Source of the DNA: a virus
IMG/VR virus record: IMGVR_UViG_3300042455_001893
Span: 16,647 to 80,646 of that record
Length of the DNA: 64,000 bases
Direction: 5' to 3' (one strand)
Part shown: positions 8,978 through 17,884 of the stretch, piece by piece
Layout: each line of letters opens with the position of its first letter
Numbering within the stretch: the first letter of the stretch is position 1
Notes under the pieces: generated by a model
Seen by the model: the letters and a program-made list of their open reading frames with translations, nothing else
Database searches by the model: none
What the model was told of the DNA's origin: nothing
Position numbers and translations under genes: made by a program

Positions 8978-9804
8978 AAATTTCAATTACTCCAACAGAC
9001 ACTCAATACGGCGCCTATATTAGTGGCGTAGATTTTTCTTCCAAAATAGATTCACACTACATAACGGAAATAAAAGAATTATGGAATAAGTACCAAGTAT
9101 TGATTTTTGTTGATCAGCATCTTACAGTGAATGACTTGGAAAAATTTGTATTATATTTTGGTGAGCATTGTCGAGATCCGTTTATTGATCCAATTAACGG
9201 ATCAGACTATGTAGCAGAAGTGCTGAGAGAGCCTAACGAATCTACTGAAATATTTGCCGAAGGTTGGCATTCTGATTGGTTCCACATGAAAGAGCCACCA
9301 AAAGGAACTGCATTATATGCTAAAGAAATTCCACCGAGTGGTGGCGATACACTATTTTCCGATCTGTATAAAGCATACGACACACTTCACGATGACCTTA
9401 AACAGATTTTAGAAAATCATCGAGGAATAAATTCTGCTAGACGCGGGTATGCGCCCGATGCTAGATACGGGGTGTCAGATGTTGGTAGGTCAATGAAACT
9501 TAGATATTCAGATGAAGCGTATGAGATCCAACATCATCCGTTGGTGTTGGAGCATCCTGAAACAGGAAAGAAAGTAATCAACTGCAATCGAGGTTATACT
9601 ATTGGAATTGAAGGTTTAGACAAAGATAAATCTTACAAAATACTAGCAGAAATTTTTAATCACCAGAAAAATCCAAAATTTATCTATACACATCGGTGGG
9701 CTAATAATCAACTAGTGCTCTGGGATAATCGTTGTACCTTACACAGAGCTACTGGTGGATATGACGGGCACCGACGATCCCTGTATCGTGTCACAATAAA
9801 ATAA
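8974..9804 (+). CDS. TauD/TfdA-family 2OG-Fe(II) dioxygenase
   Basis: 276 residues. H99-S-D101 (GWHSDWF) and the distal histidine in LHRATGGYDGHRRSLYR, with the following arginines, match the TauD/TfdA iron and 2-oxoglutarate sites. Length is normal for the family. These enzymes hydroxylate small carbon-rich acids such as taurine, or amino-acid and lipid-like molecules. Third gene of the desaturase operon, so its substrate may be lipid-related; that is inference. Confidence 0.9.
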   Translation: MKISITPTDTQYGAYISGVDFSSKIDSHYITEIKELWNKYQVLIFVDQHLTVNDLEKFVLYFGEHCRDPFIDPINGSDYVAEVLREPNESTEIFAEGWHSDWFHMKEPPKGTALYAKEIPPSGGDTLFSDLYKAYDTLHDDLKQILENHRGINSARRGYAPDARYGVSDVGRSMKLRYSDEAYEIQHHPLVLEHPETGKKVINCNRGYTIGIEGLDKDKSYKILAEIFNHQKNPKFIYTHRWANNQLVLWDNRCTLHRATGGYDGHRRSLYRVTIK

Positions 9805-9805
9805 T

Positions 9806-10729
9806 TTAATATCCGTTTTCGTTTTCACGTAGGTGCTCGAAAAAAGGAGCCAGTTTAAAATTTTCCGTAATCCTACCTCTTTTAAGATTGTCCTGTGCAG
9901 GATATCCCTCATCCATTAAACTCCAATCAGTAATACGTAGAGAAGTAGTCTTACACAGTTTTGCCTTGGCTTTTTCTAAAGGAAAATGCCAGCTATAAGA
10001 ATCATCATCTATTAAACTATTTTTCCAATCTTCTGTATTAGAATCAAAATTAAAAACTTTTTCTAAAATATCTAAAATTTCTTTTCTAGAATAATTTTGA
10101 TTTTTTTCTAAGGAATATCTACCAATTTGCCCTACATTTCTAAACTCCAACGCCACTGGATAATTATTTTTTTGTATCAACTCTTTCAGACGATCTGGAA
10201 CATGTTCGTTTATTCCCTTAGCTAGAATACAACCAATGGCCAGTTTTATCTTATTATCCACGCAATTTTGAAATGCTCTAACTTTTTTCTTTGCACATCG
10301 TAAATTATCCATGGTAGCATAAACCGTGTCATCGTCGGCGCCGTTCATGCTAAGATACACTGTTTTTAATCCAGCATCCACTAATTTTTTTACGTAAGTT
10401 TCATTTGCTAAACGCAATCCGTTTGTGACTAAAACTATTCGATGCTTGATAGGCATACTTGTTATAAGTTTTATGATCTTAGGTAAATCTTTGTGTAATG
10501 TAGGCTCCCCACCAATTAATCTAAATTCCGTTCTTTTTTTAAATTTGCTTATAGTTTCAATGAGCTTGTTAAATTCTATGTCTTTGTAGCTTCTGTTTGG
10601 CAGATAGCAATTGCTGCATTCCATATTGCAACGATGAACGATGTCTACATAGACTATTTTAAATTCGCTGTTTTCCGGATCTATTTCGTTATTTTTTTTA
10701 AAATGGATGGGTGTATAAAGTGTTGTCAT
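9806..10729 (-). CDS. Radical SAM enzyme (small, SPASM/anSME-like)
   Basis: 307 residues. HRCNMECSNCYLPNR carries CxxxCxxC, preceded by a YVDI strand; RLIGGEPTLHKDL is the GGEP motif that contacts SAM, and KTVYLSMNGADD fits a barrel strand. No clear C-terminal Cys-rich auxiliary cluster is visible. Likely a peptide- or small-molecule-modifying radical SAM protein. Divergent from the small gene at 10772, with TAAATA motifs on both strands between them. Confidence 0.85.
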   Translation of the reverse strand: MTTLYTPIHFKKNNEIDPENSEFKIVYVDIVHRCNMECSNCYLPNRSYKDIEFNKLIETISKFKKRTEFRLIGGEPTLHKDLPKIIKLITSMPIKHRIVLVTNGLRLANETYVKKLVDAGLKTVYLSMNGADDDTVYATMDNLRCAKKKVRAFQNCVDNKIKLAIGCILAKGINEHVPDRLKELIQKNNYPVALEFRNVGQIGRYSLEKNQNYSRKEILDILEKVFNFDSNTEDWKNSLIDDDSYSWHFPLEKAKAKLCKTTSLRITDWSLMDEGYPAQDNLKRGRITENFKLAPFFEHLRENENGY

Positions 10730-10737
10730 ATCTCTTA

Positions 10738-10745
10738 GATAAATA
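10738..10745 (+). promoter_or_regulatory. Late-type promoter motif GATAAATA
   Basis: GATAAATA on the plus strand in the divergent gap, 26 nt before the ATG at 10772. A minus-strand TTTAAATA at 10752-10759 faces the radical SAM gene. Confidence 0.4.
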
Positions 10746-10771
10746 ATAGTGTATTTAAACGAGGAACTAAT

Positions 10772-11167
10772 ATGCTAACAGTAACCTGGACTTATGAAAG
10801 ACTAACACAAGAATATCCGTTCTACATGGATACTCCCGAAGGAGCTGCCTTTCAGGAGATCATTGATACTATTAGACAAAATTCGGGATTAGTAATCAGT
10901 CGTGAAATTTCTAGGACTGAAGACGGATTAACACTAGTGTCTGTATATAATTACGAATCTGTTGCAAAATGCAGAGAATTTACCTCCGTAATTAATTCTG
11001 AGATATCCACCTATTTTTCTTCTAGAGACAACTATCTAATTAAATGCGGACATAAACTCACCGGAATATCAAACGAACCTGCGTTTGCTACACTTATCAA
11101 ATTAGACAACGAACCTGTTGTTGTTGTGGATGAAACAAAGCTAGAGCTAACTAGAGTACTGCCGTAA
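10772..11167 (+). CDS. Small protein, possible ferredoxin-like/ABM fold
   Basis: 131 residues, family not recognised. It begins MLTVTWTYER after a GAGGAA ribosome site 7 nt upstream. The alternating strands (TWTYER, GLVISREISRTEDGLTLVSVYNY) and the helix between suggest a dimeric alpha/beta barrel. It sits alone between two minus-strand oxygenase or radical SAM groups. Confidence 0.55.
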   Translation: MLTVTWTYERLTQEYPFYMDTPEGAAFQEIIDTIRQNSGLVISREISRTEDGLTLVSVYNYESVAKCREFTSVINSEISTYFSSRDNYLIKCGHKLTGISNEPAFATLIKLDNEPVVVVDETKLELTRVLP

Positions 11168-11743
11168 TTAAATTAAAATATAATCTAGCAGTTTTTCTCG
11201 AACTTGCTGATATGTCAAAGTTATATCAGCGAACCTTAAACTTACACAGAATCTTTTTTCATTGCTAAAATTAACTACATTATGAGGTATATCTGTTCTC
11301 ACTAAAGTTGGTACAGCGATGGTTAATTCTTCAATAGATACACAGTCACTTGCTGACCATCTTGTTCTACGGAGTCCTTCTTTGTTTACAGATGTTTCTC
11401 CAACAGTATCTGATGAATACCATTTCATCACATGATTTGTAGAACCATAAATCCAATTTAATCCGCAATGAATTCCGTGAAAGGTTCCGTTCTCTTCAAC
11501 AAATCCGTCAACATGAATAACTAAAGATTCTTGCGCAGGACCATACATAAAATATATATTTTTTAAAGGAAGATCTTTTTCTTCAAAAAATTTCGATACA
11601 TCATCTTTCACTAGTTCATCTATAGGCAAGAAATCCAAACCCCAGGTATCATGTCTTGAAAATCTTCCATCTAAGATGACGCCTGGCTTTAAGATGTCAT
11701 CGAAGGGAAATTTAAATTGGGTGTAATTTGTAGTATTTTTCAT
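11168..11743 (-). CDS. 2OG-Fe(II) oxygenase-like / cupin protein
   Basis: 191 residues. VIHVDG (HxD), TDIPHNVV (distal His) and EKRFCVSLRF (Arg) fit the 2-oxoglutarate dioxygenase pattern in order. The protein resembles small aspartyl-hydroxylase-like cupins often found in marine phages. Its start lies 6 nt from the stop of the neighbouring hydroxylase-like gene, so the two are probably co-transcribed. Confidence 0.6.
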   Translation of the reverse strand: MKNTTNYTQFKFPFDDILKPGVILDGRFSRHDTWGLDFLPIDELVKDDVSKFFEEKDLPLKNIYFMYGPAQESLVIHVDGFVEENGTFHGIHCGLNWIYGSTNHVMKWYSSDTVGETSVNKEGLRRTRWSASDCVSIEELTIAVPTLVRTDIPHNVVNFSNEKRFCVSLRFADITLTYQQVREKLLDYILI

Positions 11744-11749
11744 ATATTA

Positions 11750-12244
11750 TTAATCAATGCACATTACAATGTGTATTCTAATTTGATCTAAAGATCCATT
11801 AATAAAAGTGTGATCTTGTGTTGTATCTGCTCGATACACAACTCCCTCATGTAGCTGATGGCATTCATTTTTATATGGCCATATCATCCAACACTGATCA
11901 TTTGTGATTATAGGTAAATGCAATCTAGGGGTTGGATCTCGATGGATAGAATAACATTTTCTAGAATTCATTAACATTATTCTAGTTCTAAAACCATTGT
12001 GGTCTTTAATAAATTTTTCTAGAAGTGTCCCACGAAGCTCTGGATATATAAATTTATAATTTCGTTCCTGTTGTTCTTCTAATTCTTCAATACGACCAAT
12101 GCCTGTGATCCAATCATTTGAACCGTTTTCTAATCCTTGACATATTAGCTGATTGTCGTTAACGTTAATTTTTTTTACCAATTCCAAAACTTCTTTCTGT
12201 AAAGTTTGGAAATTGATAAATTTATATAGTGGCTGTAATATCAT
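11750..12244 (-). CDS. Aspartyl/asparaginyl beta-hydroxylase-like protein
   Basis: 164 residues. YSIHRDPTPRLHLPI is the HRD motif of Asp/Asn beta-hydroxylase-type oxygenases; DHTFINGS and DQIRIHIVM supply the distal His and Arg. These enzymes hydroxylate protein or small-molecule carboxylates with Fe(II) and 2-oxoglutarate. An AATAAATA motif lies 7 nt before its ATG. Confidence 0.75.
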   Translation of the reverse strand: MILQPLYKFINFQTLQKEVLELVKKINVNDNQLICQGLENGSNDWITGIGRIEELEEQQERNYKFIYPELRGTLLEKFIKDHNGFRTRIMLMNSRKCYSIHRDPTPRLHLPIITNDQCWMIWPYKNECHQLHEGVVYRADTTQDHTFINGSLDQIRIHIVMCID

Positions 12245-12251
12245 GGTAAAG

Positions 12252-12259
12252 TATTTATT
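12252..12259 (-). promoter_or_regulatory. Late-type promoter motif AATAAATA
   Basis: Minus-strand AATAAATA, 7 nt before the ATG at 12244. Confidence 0.45.
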
Positions 12260-12287
12260 ATATTAATTTTCCATAATTTTTTTTGTC

Positions 12288-12295
12288 TATAAATA
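12288..12295 (+). promoter_or_regulatory. Late-type promoter motif TATAAATA
   Basis: Exact T4-late consensus. Its last A is the first base of an ATG at 12295; a second ATG at 12301 is 5 nt downstream and is where T4-like spacing would put the transcript start. Confidence 0.5.
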
Positions 12296-13470
12296 TGAAC
12301 ATGTTTAATCAAGAAGTAGAAGGATTTTGGCAGGTAGGTGCTACGAAATTTAAAAATAAATTTCAAGCATTGGTATTTGCTACCGACACCAATCAGGAAG
12401 TTAGTTACATATATTTTGATCAAATTTGGAACAATTTTGATAGATCCTTGTTGGGGAAAGTTTCTCTCAAAAAACTTTATCAACAACGTGCTCAACAGAT
12501 TAGAGATAGCTACGATTATCTAATTTTATATTTTTCGGGAGGCGCTGACAGCTATAATGTTCTTAGGTCCTTTATAGACAACGGTATTAAATTAGACGAA
12601 GTTTGTGTGAAATGGCCAATGGCCGCTATAAAATCTCAAGTTTACAAGGCCAATACACTAGACACTTCGGCTAGGAACACTCTTAGTGAATGGGACTTTG
12701 CCATTAAACCTGTTCTTGATTGGCTGTCACAATATCATCCTCAGATTAAAATCAATATTGCAGATTGGACAGATAATTTAAGTCCTGAAATTTATACAGA
12801 AGATTTATGGCATCATGTTAACACATGGAATGATATAGAAATACCTTTTATGCTGACATATAGTAAATCGGAATTTCTCAAATTAAATAAGGGTAAAACA
12901 GTTGGATCTATTTATGGAATAGATAAACCGTTGTTAGCTTATAGAGATAATAAATGGTTTATGAGTTTTACCGACACTGGTACAGGGATGGGAATTCCTT
13001 CACAAGAAAATAGATACGGAACTGAATATTTTTATTGGTCTCCAAAATTCCCAATATTAGCTATGGAACAAGCCTATCAGTTGTCATCATATGTTGATGA
13101 TAATTTTCATTTAAGACAATATTATTATTCAGATGTAAGTAAAGATTGGCCATTGGATTTTACATTATTATCTATTAGAATGCAAAACTCTGTAGCAAGG
13201 CAAGTATTATATGATAACTGGACAAATAATTTTCAGGCTGATAAACCAAATATTGCAGACAGAGAAGATAAACATTTTTGGATTTTTGAGCATCCAGAAT
13301 TAACCAAATGTCGTGATAGTTTTTTAGATATGAATAGTCTATTTTTATCTCAATTAGATAAAAGATTGTATTTAGGAGTGGAAAGAAGCCAACGAGATTT
13401 TGGAAAAGTAAGAGGAAGATATCAACATTTATTTTCAAAGTGGCATTTTGTGAGATTAATAAATGAATAA
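12295..13470 (+). CDS. PP-loop ATPase / asparagine-synthase-like protein 1
   Basis: 391 residues counted from the ATG at 12295; the true start could be 12301. YLILYFSGGADSYNVL is the SGGxDS pyrophosphatase loop of N-type ATP pyrophosphatases (asparagine synthetase, NAD synthetase, tRNA-modifying ligases). No N-terminal glutaminase domain is visible, so the amine donor is unknown. Its stop overlaps the ATP-grasp gene by 8 nt; two ATP-using ligase-type enzymes in tandem suggest amide-bond formation. Confidence 0.75.
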   Translation: MNMFNQEVEGFWQVGATKFKNKFQALVFATDTNQEVSYIYFDQIWNNFDRSLLGKVSLKKLYQQRAQQIRDSYDYLILYFSGGADSYNVLRSFIDNGIKLDEVCVKWPMAAIKSQVYKANTLDTSARNTLSEWDFAIKPVLDWLSQYHPQIKINIADWTDNLSPEIYTEDLWHHVNTWNDIEIPFMLTYSKSEFLKLNKGKTVGSIYGIDKPLLAYRDNKWFMSFTDTGTGMGIPSQENRYGTEYFYWSPKFPILAMEQAYQLSSYVDDNFHLRQYYYSDVSKDWPLDFTLLSIRMQNSVARQVLYDNWTNNFQADKPNIADREDKHFWIFEHPELTKCRDSFLDMNSLFLSQLDKRLYLGVERSQRDFGKVRGRYQHLFSKWHFVRLINE

Positions 13471-14704
13471 TATTTTGTTGTTATGTCGCGGATATCATCA
13501 TTTATCTACGATCTATGATTTAATAAATCAAGGTTATAATTTAGATATAATTGTTCCTAAAGATCATCCCGAATTTGATCTAATGAAGCCACATCTATCT
13601 AAATTTGATAACATATTTGTTGTTGATACTACCGATCAATTTTTAAATTTACTTTCTCAATTATTAGAAACAAAAAAATATCAATATATCTATCCTACAT
13701 TCCCCGATCATCATATGAAATTAATTGCTGAAATAAACAGTAAATTTGATCTACCGGGAATTAAATTAAAATCATACGAAAAAATTAAAGAAAAAATAGT
13801 TTATTACAAAATATGGAAAGATCTAAAGATCAATGTTCCTAAAATTTATCAAATTGTTAAAAATAAAAAAACATTAAACATTGTATCTTCAGATATTAAA
13901 TTTCCATGTTTAGTAAAACCGTCAGGGGGAATGGCAAGTTTGGGGATAAAAATAATTTCTTCTAGAGAAAGTCTTGTAGATTTTTTTAAAGACGTCGATG
14001 TTAAAGTACACGATTATCAAGAAAGCCATGGTGAAAAATTTAAAACTTTTGAATATTATTCGGCAGATAGTGATTACATAATTCAGGAATATATTGATGG
14101 ACCAATAATCTCTGTGATTGGACACATACTTAATAAATCTCTTAGTTTAGATTTTTTTTATGATATAGAATCTAATTCATATCCCTATGCGGCTGAAACA
14201 GCATTAGTGTATCCGTCTAAATATTTTAACAGCGATTTTTATGAAAATATCAAAATTAAATTAGAAAAGTTTATTTCTTTAACTGAGTTAGATAATTGTC
14301 CGTTCATGCTAGATGTGATATTAAAAGAGGGAAATATTTATTTCATTGATTTTGCAGCTCGAGTTTCCGTAGGATGCCATCTATTGCAATACTCTGGAGA
14401 AAATCACTATGCATCAAAGTTAGTTAACTCTATTCTTAAAAATAAAAATATGTTGTTAAACAAAAGCAAGTGTAGTATGAAAAGAGATTTAGGATTAAAA
14501 CCGGGTCTCATTAAAAGCATAGAGATTAAAAAAGACTTTCTTGCAGACTATATTAAATTACCAACTAATAATAAAGTTAATCTTCCAAGGAACGATTTAG
14601 CAATTAGCAATAACGGATATGTTTATATATCAGGTAGTGATCTTAACGATTTAAACGAAAAATATCAAAATTTAATTTCTTCTATAATTGTTAATTATAC
14701 CTGA
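13463..14704 (+). CDS. ATP-grasp ligase
   Basis: 413 residues. An N-terminal Rossmann-like part (NNILLLCRGYHHLSTIYDL) is followed by the ATP-grasp core: FPCLVKPSGGMASLGIKII binds ATP, YIIQEYIDGP is the hinge strand, and FMLDVILKEGNIYFIDFAARVS carries the acidic metal-binding end. ATP-grasp carboxylate-amine ligases join a carboxylate to an amine through acyl phosphate. Coupled with the upstream PP-loop ATPase, it fits peptide or amide natural-product assembly. Its end overlaps the convergent oxygenase gene by 10 nt. Confidence 0.85.
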   Translation: MNNILLLCRGYHHLSTIYDLINQGYNLDIIVPKDHPEFDLMKPHLSKFDNIFVVDTTDQFLNLLSQLLETKKYQYIYPTFPDHHMKLIAEINSKFDLPGIKLKSYEKIKEKIVYYKIWKDLKINVPKIYQIVKNKKTLNIVSSDIKFPCLVKPSGGMASLGIKIISSRESLVDFFKDVDVKVHDYQESHGEKFKTFEYYSADSDYIIQEYIDGPIISVIGHILNKSLSLDFFYDIESNSYPYAAETALVYPSKYFNSDFYENIKIKLEKFISLTELDNCPFMLDVILKEGNIYFIDFAARVSVGCHLLQYSGENHYASKLVNSILKNKNMLLNKSKCSMKRDLGLKPGLIKSIEIKKDFLADYIKLPTNNKVNLPRNDLAISNNGYVYISGSDLNDLNEKYQNLISSIIVNYT

Positions 14705-15546
14705 CCAATGCTTTGATGTGCTGATCCGTTTAGAAGAATATCAAACGGATGTAATTTACCAAAGTGGGAATTTAATACAAAGCAATCTTCATTTTCTATA
14801 TAATCAATCCAGGGCGTGAATCCTAATACTAAATGGGTTCTTTTTTTAGTAGATTTTTTTGTGGCATATACCCTATGTGGTAAATTTGTATCCCAAGTAT
14901 ATATTTTTCCTAGCTCTAAATGAGTCGGCAGCTTATTTTCGAGTTGGAATAGAAAAGAAGAATCAGTGTCGATAGGAATGTTGATCCTGAGATTTTCGAA
15001 TATAGTTTCATCTTTGTGCCAAAGGAATTCTTCACCTACCCTATCATGCATGTCGGCATCTAACACAGCTATCCTACTTCGTGTAGGTGAAAGACGAAAT
15101 TCACTGATAAAATTTTTAAGATTAGTTTGTGAGATGCATGGTGATAGTTTTCTAAATCCATAACTGTCAAAGTATGTATTTCTTGTAGAACGAAAATTTT
15201 CTGTACTGCCGTAATAAAATTGATCCGGAGCGTTTACAGGTGTGCCTAGTGTATGTTGATTAGGATCAATTGTGTCTATTAGATCTGGGTTGTATACCAT
15301 GCTGAGACCACCGTAGGCCTTACTTTGACCTTTGGTTGTTTGCCAACCTTTGGTTCCAAACGTTTCCAGTGCTGATAGGGTATCTTTTACAAGTGAAGGA
15401 ATATCAATTTTGTGAGGCAATTCTATTATATCGTCTACTTTAGTTGATGTAGCAATATCATTTATTGCTGTATAGAAATCGCTCTGTTCGTATATCCACT
15501 GGAACAATGACAGGTGCGCAGGACAATCTTTTACGTAAAACTTCAT
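14695..15546 (-). CDS. 2OG-Fe(II) oxygenase-like protein
   Basis: 283 residues. The C-terminal half holds LWHKDETIFENLRINI (HxD), TNLPHRVYATKKS (distal His) and KRTHLVLGF (Arg). It resembles aspartyl-hydroxylase-like dioxygenases; the first ~130 residues are of unknown fold. The ATG overlaps the stop of the GNAT-like gene. Confidence 0.7.
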   Translation of the reverse strand: MKFYVKDCPAHLSLFQWIYEQSDFYTAINDIATSTKVDDIIELPHKIDIPSLVKDTLSALETFGTKGWQTTKGQSKAYGGLSMVYNPDLIDTIDPNQHTLGTPVNAPDQFYYGSTENFRSTRNTYFDSYGFRKLSPCISQTNLKNFISEFRLSPTRSRIAVLDADMHDRVGEEFLWHKDETIFENLRINIPIDTDSSFLFQLENKLPTHLELGKIYTWDTNLPHRVYATKKSTKKRTHLVLGFTPWIDYIENEDCFVLNSHFGKLHPFDILLNGSAHQSIGQV

Positions 15547-16145
15547 TAATTTGGTCCTTTAAAGAATCCAGCAGATATTGCTTCGGAAAAGACATTCCAT
15601 TTGTCTTCATGGCTTATTGACGACAGTGCTACCATTTGATAACACGAATCGTCGTTCGAGTCTCCGCAGACATTGTATATATTTTCTAATATTTCAAAAG
15701 AATCAACTGAAACAGACGATGCAAGTTTTGTTATTTCTTTAAAACTTTTCGAGTATTTTCCTTCTCTTGTGATCATAGCAACTTTTATTTTATTCTGTGA
15801 ATTTAAAAATTCAAGCTGAGCGTTAAGTATAATTGGACTAAATCTAACAGCACTAGGGCCCCACTTGGTTAATCCGTTGCTTCTAAAATCTGGATGTATC
15901 CAAAATCTAGTTAATACTCTTGCAATTTTCTCTCCCCATTTGTGAGGAGAATATTCTATGGCACCAAAGGATACAATCTTATTTTCGTGTATCGCTGTCA
16001 CAAAATAATAATATTGTGCAGGAGTTAGATTTACATAATTTTCATACAATGGATCTGCACAGCACCGAGATTTTATAGTTTCCATGCATTCATTCCACAA
16101 GTCCTCTCCGGGATTCGATTTAAGCGATAGGGATTTTGGCATCAT
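15546..16145 (-). CDS. GNAT-like acetyltransferase family protein
   Basis: About 199 residues from ATG 16145 (MMPKSLSLK); an in-frame ATG at 16169 would add 8. The central IVSFGAIEYSPHKWGEKIARVLTRFWIHPDFRSNGL pattern (sense, act, then positively charged loop) is that of GNAT N-acyltransferases such as the phage family seen at 3909, though the acetyl-CoA loop is weak. Acyl acceptor unknown. Confidence 0.55.
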   Translation of the reverse strand: MMPKSLSLKSNPGEDLWNECMETIKSRCCADPLYENYVNLTPAQYYYFVTAIHENKIVSFGAIEYSPHKWGEKIARVLTRFWIHPDFRSNGLTKWGPSAVRFSPIILNAQLEFLNSQNKIKVAMITREGKYSKSFKEITKLASSVSVDSFEILENIYNVCGDSNDDSCYQMVALSSISHEDKWNVFSEAISAGFFKGPN

Positions 16146-16152
16146 ATAAATA
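16145..16152 (+). promoter_or_regulatory. Late-type promoter motif TATAAATA
   Basis: Exact TATAAATA on the plus strand, 23 nt before the ATG at 16176 of desaturase 3. Confidence 0.5.
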
Positions 16153-16175
16153 TATTTAATCGGAATCATCCCTCT

Positions 16176-16943
16176 ATGAAAAATTACAAATACCTGTTAA
16201 CTACGTTTTTCCCTTTACACATACTATTGGTTTTGTTGTTTTTTTTCGTAGATTACAATTTTACCAGTCTATTGTATTTTCTAGCAGGCTATATTTTTAT
16301 TGGTGGGTACGGAGTAGCAATAGGACTTCATAGATGGGCATCTCATAGATCGATCATTTTAAAATCATGGGCAGAGAATTTGATAATTTATGCCAGTGTG
16401 TTATCATGCCAGGGTCATCCAATCTGGTGGGCCGCGGTACACCGAGGATATCATCATAGATTTGCCGATACAGAAAAAGACGAACATTCTCCAATTTTTG
16501 GAAGATGGCATGCTTTTGTGGGTTGGATTTTAAAACATGATCCTACCAATGTAAACTACAAGTTTGCTGTTGACCTAGTACGTGATAAAAAAATGGCATT
16601 CACAGCCAAGTATTATGAAGTAATTATTTTGTTATCGTGGATAGTTCTGGGATTGATTGATTTAAATTTATTATATTGGTTTGCTATTGTGCCAACAATT
16701 GTTGCATTTCATGGTGAGGGACTTATTAATACATTCTGTCATAGTGACAACGTTGGATATAGAAATTTTGAAACTAAAGATAAATCAAGAAATATCCCTA
16801 TGTTAGGCTTAATGTTTTGGGGAAACGGATGGCATAATAATCATCATCAAATGCCGTCTAGTTTTGATTTTGGAAAATCTGTAAGCGGAAAAAAATGGGA
16901 GTTTGATGCATGTACTCTGTTAGCTCATCCGGTCAAAAAATAA
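16176..16943 (+). CDS. Membrane fatty-acid desaturase 3
   Basis: 255 residues. HRWASH, HRGYHHRFADTEKDEHSP and WHNNHH are the three histidine boxes, and membrane segments flank them. It is diverged from desaturases 1 and 2. Its 3' end overlaps the open frame of the next gene, whose more likely start is 16952. Confidence 0.9.
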   Translation: MKNYKYLLTTFFPLHILLVLLFFFVDYNFTSLLYFLAGYIFIGGYGVAIGLHRWASHRSIILKSWAENLIIYASVLSCQGHPIWWAAVHRGYHHRFADTEKDEHSPIFGRWHAFVGWILKHDPTNVNYKFAVDLVRDKKMAFTAKYYEVIILLSWIVLGLIDLNLLYWFAIVPTIVAFHGEGLINTFCHSDNVGYRNFETKDKSRNIPMLGLMFWGNGWHNNHHQMPSSFDFGKSVSGKKWEFDACTLLAHPVKK

Positions 16944-16951
16944 AATTTGAG

Positions 16952-17842
16952 ATGGATCAAAATTTTAGATTTGGATACAATGGAAACCAGTACAATCTAA
17001 GACAACACCAATCAGACGCATTTCAATGTTGGTACTCTAAAGCAACTAGAACTCCTAGCTCGTTCAGAGATGAGTGTATCAATGTCTGTGAAATAATTAG
17101 CAATTACTCAAAAACTGTGAACAAACTTCCTTATGTGTTGTTAAGCGGAGGGGCTGATAGCGAAGTTGTGGTTAGAGCTTTCTTAGAATTAGGACAACCA
17201 TTTAAGGTTATAACAAATAGATTTAACAAAAATTTAAACTTACACGAAATAGAAGTGGTTGAAAAATTATCTAAAGAATTAAATTTTGAAGTTATCTATG
17301 TAGATATAGATGTACTAACCTGGTTAGGTTCTCCGGAATCTCTAAGAATGGCAGAACAAGGAAAATGTTTCCAAGCGGAAATGTTGCCTACAATGAAATT
17401 AATGGATCATGTATATTTTAACCTAAATGGTATACCTGTTTTGGGGAATGGTGACTTTTATGCAAATAGATTAGATGGCGAATGGAAATACGTAGAATAT
17501 GAATATATCTTATCTTGGTGTAGATACGCCATAGCAAACAACATGACAGCAGCTATTAATTTTTTTCAGATGACTCCTGAAATTGTGTTATCAGTTGGCT
17601 ATGATCCTATTATGTTGGAATTATTTCAATCTCCACCAAGTGAAACTATAAACTCTAGATATGCCAAATATAGAATTTATCAAAAAAATTGGAATATAGA
17701 AATAAGGGAAAAATATCATGGATGCGAATTAATCCAAGATTGTTGTGACCAAATACAGCAGAAGTTTTTATCAGCATATAAACCTTATACTGATAAATGG
17801 AAAATGCCTGTTGGTGAGTTTCTAAGAAGATTGGCGAAATAA
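16952..17842 (+). CDS. PP-loop ATPase / asparagine-synthase-like protein 2
   Basis: 296 residues from ATG 16952 (MDQNFRFGYN); the frame is open back to an ATG at 16910 inside the desaturase gene. YVLLSGGADSEVVVRAF is the SGGxDS PP-loop. Distantly similar in layout to the protein at 12295. Probably an ATP pyrophosphatase that adenylates a carboxylate or carbonyl before amine or sulfur transfer; substrate unknown. Confidence 0.75.
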   Translation: MDQNFRFGYNGNQYNLRQHQSDAFQCWYSKATRTPSSFRDECINVCEIISNYSKTVNKLPYVLLSGGADSEVVVRAFLELGQPFKVITNRFNKNLNLHEIEVVEKLSKELNFEVIYVDIDVLTWLGSPESLRMAEQGKCFQAEMLPTMKLMDHVYFNLNGIPVLGNGDFYANRLDGEWKYVEYEYILSWCRYAIANNMTAAINFFQMTPEIVLSVGYDPIMLELFQSPPSETINSRYAKYRIYQKNWNIEIREKYHGCELIQDCCDQIQQKFLSAYKPYTDKWKMPVGEFLRRLAK

Positions 17843-17884
17843 CATGTTTCAAGAACTTTTAGAAAAATTTTTAAGGATTAGTCA

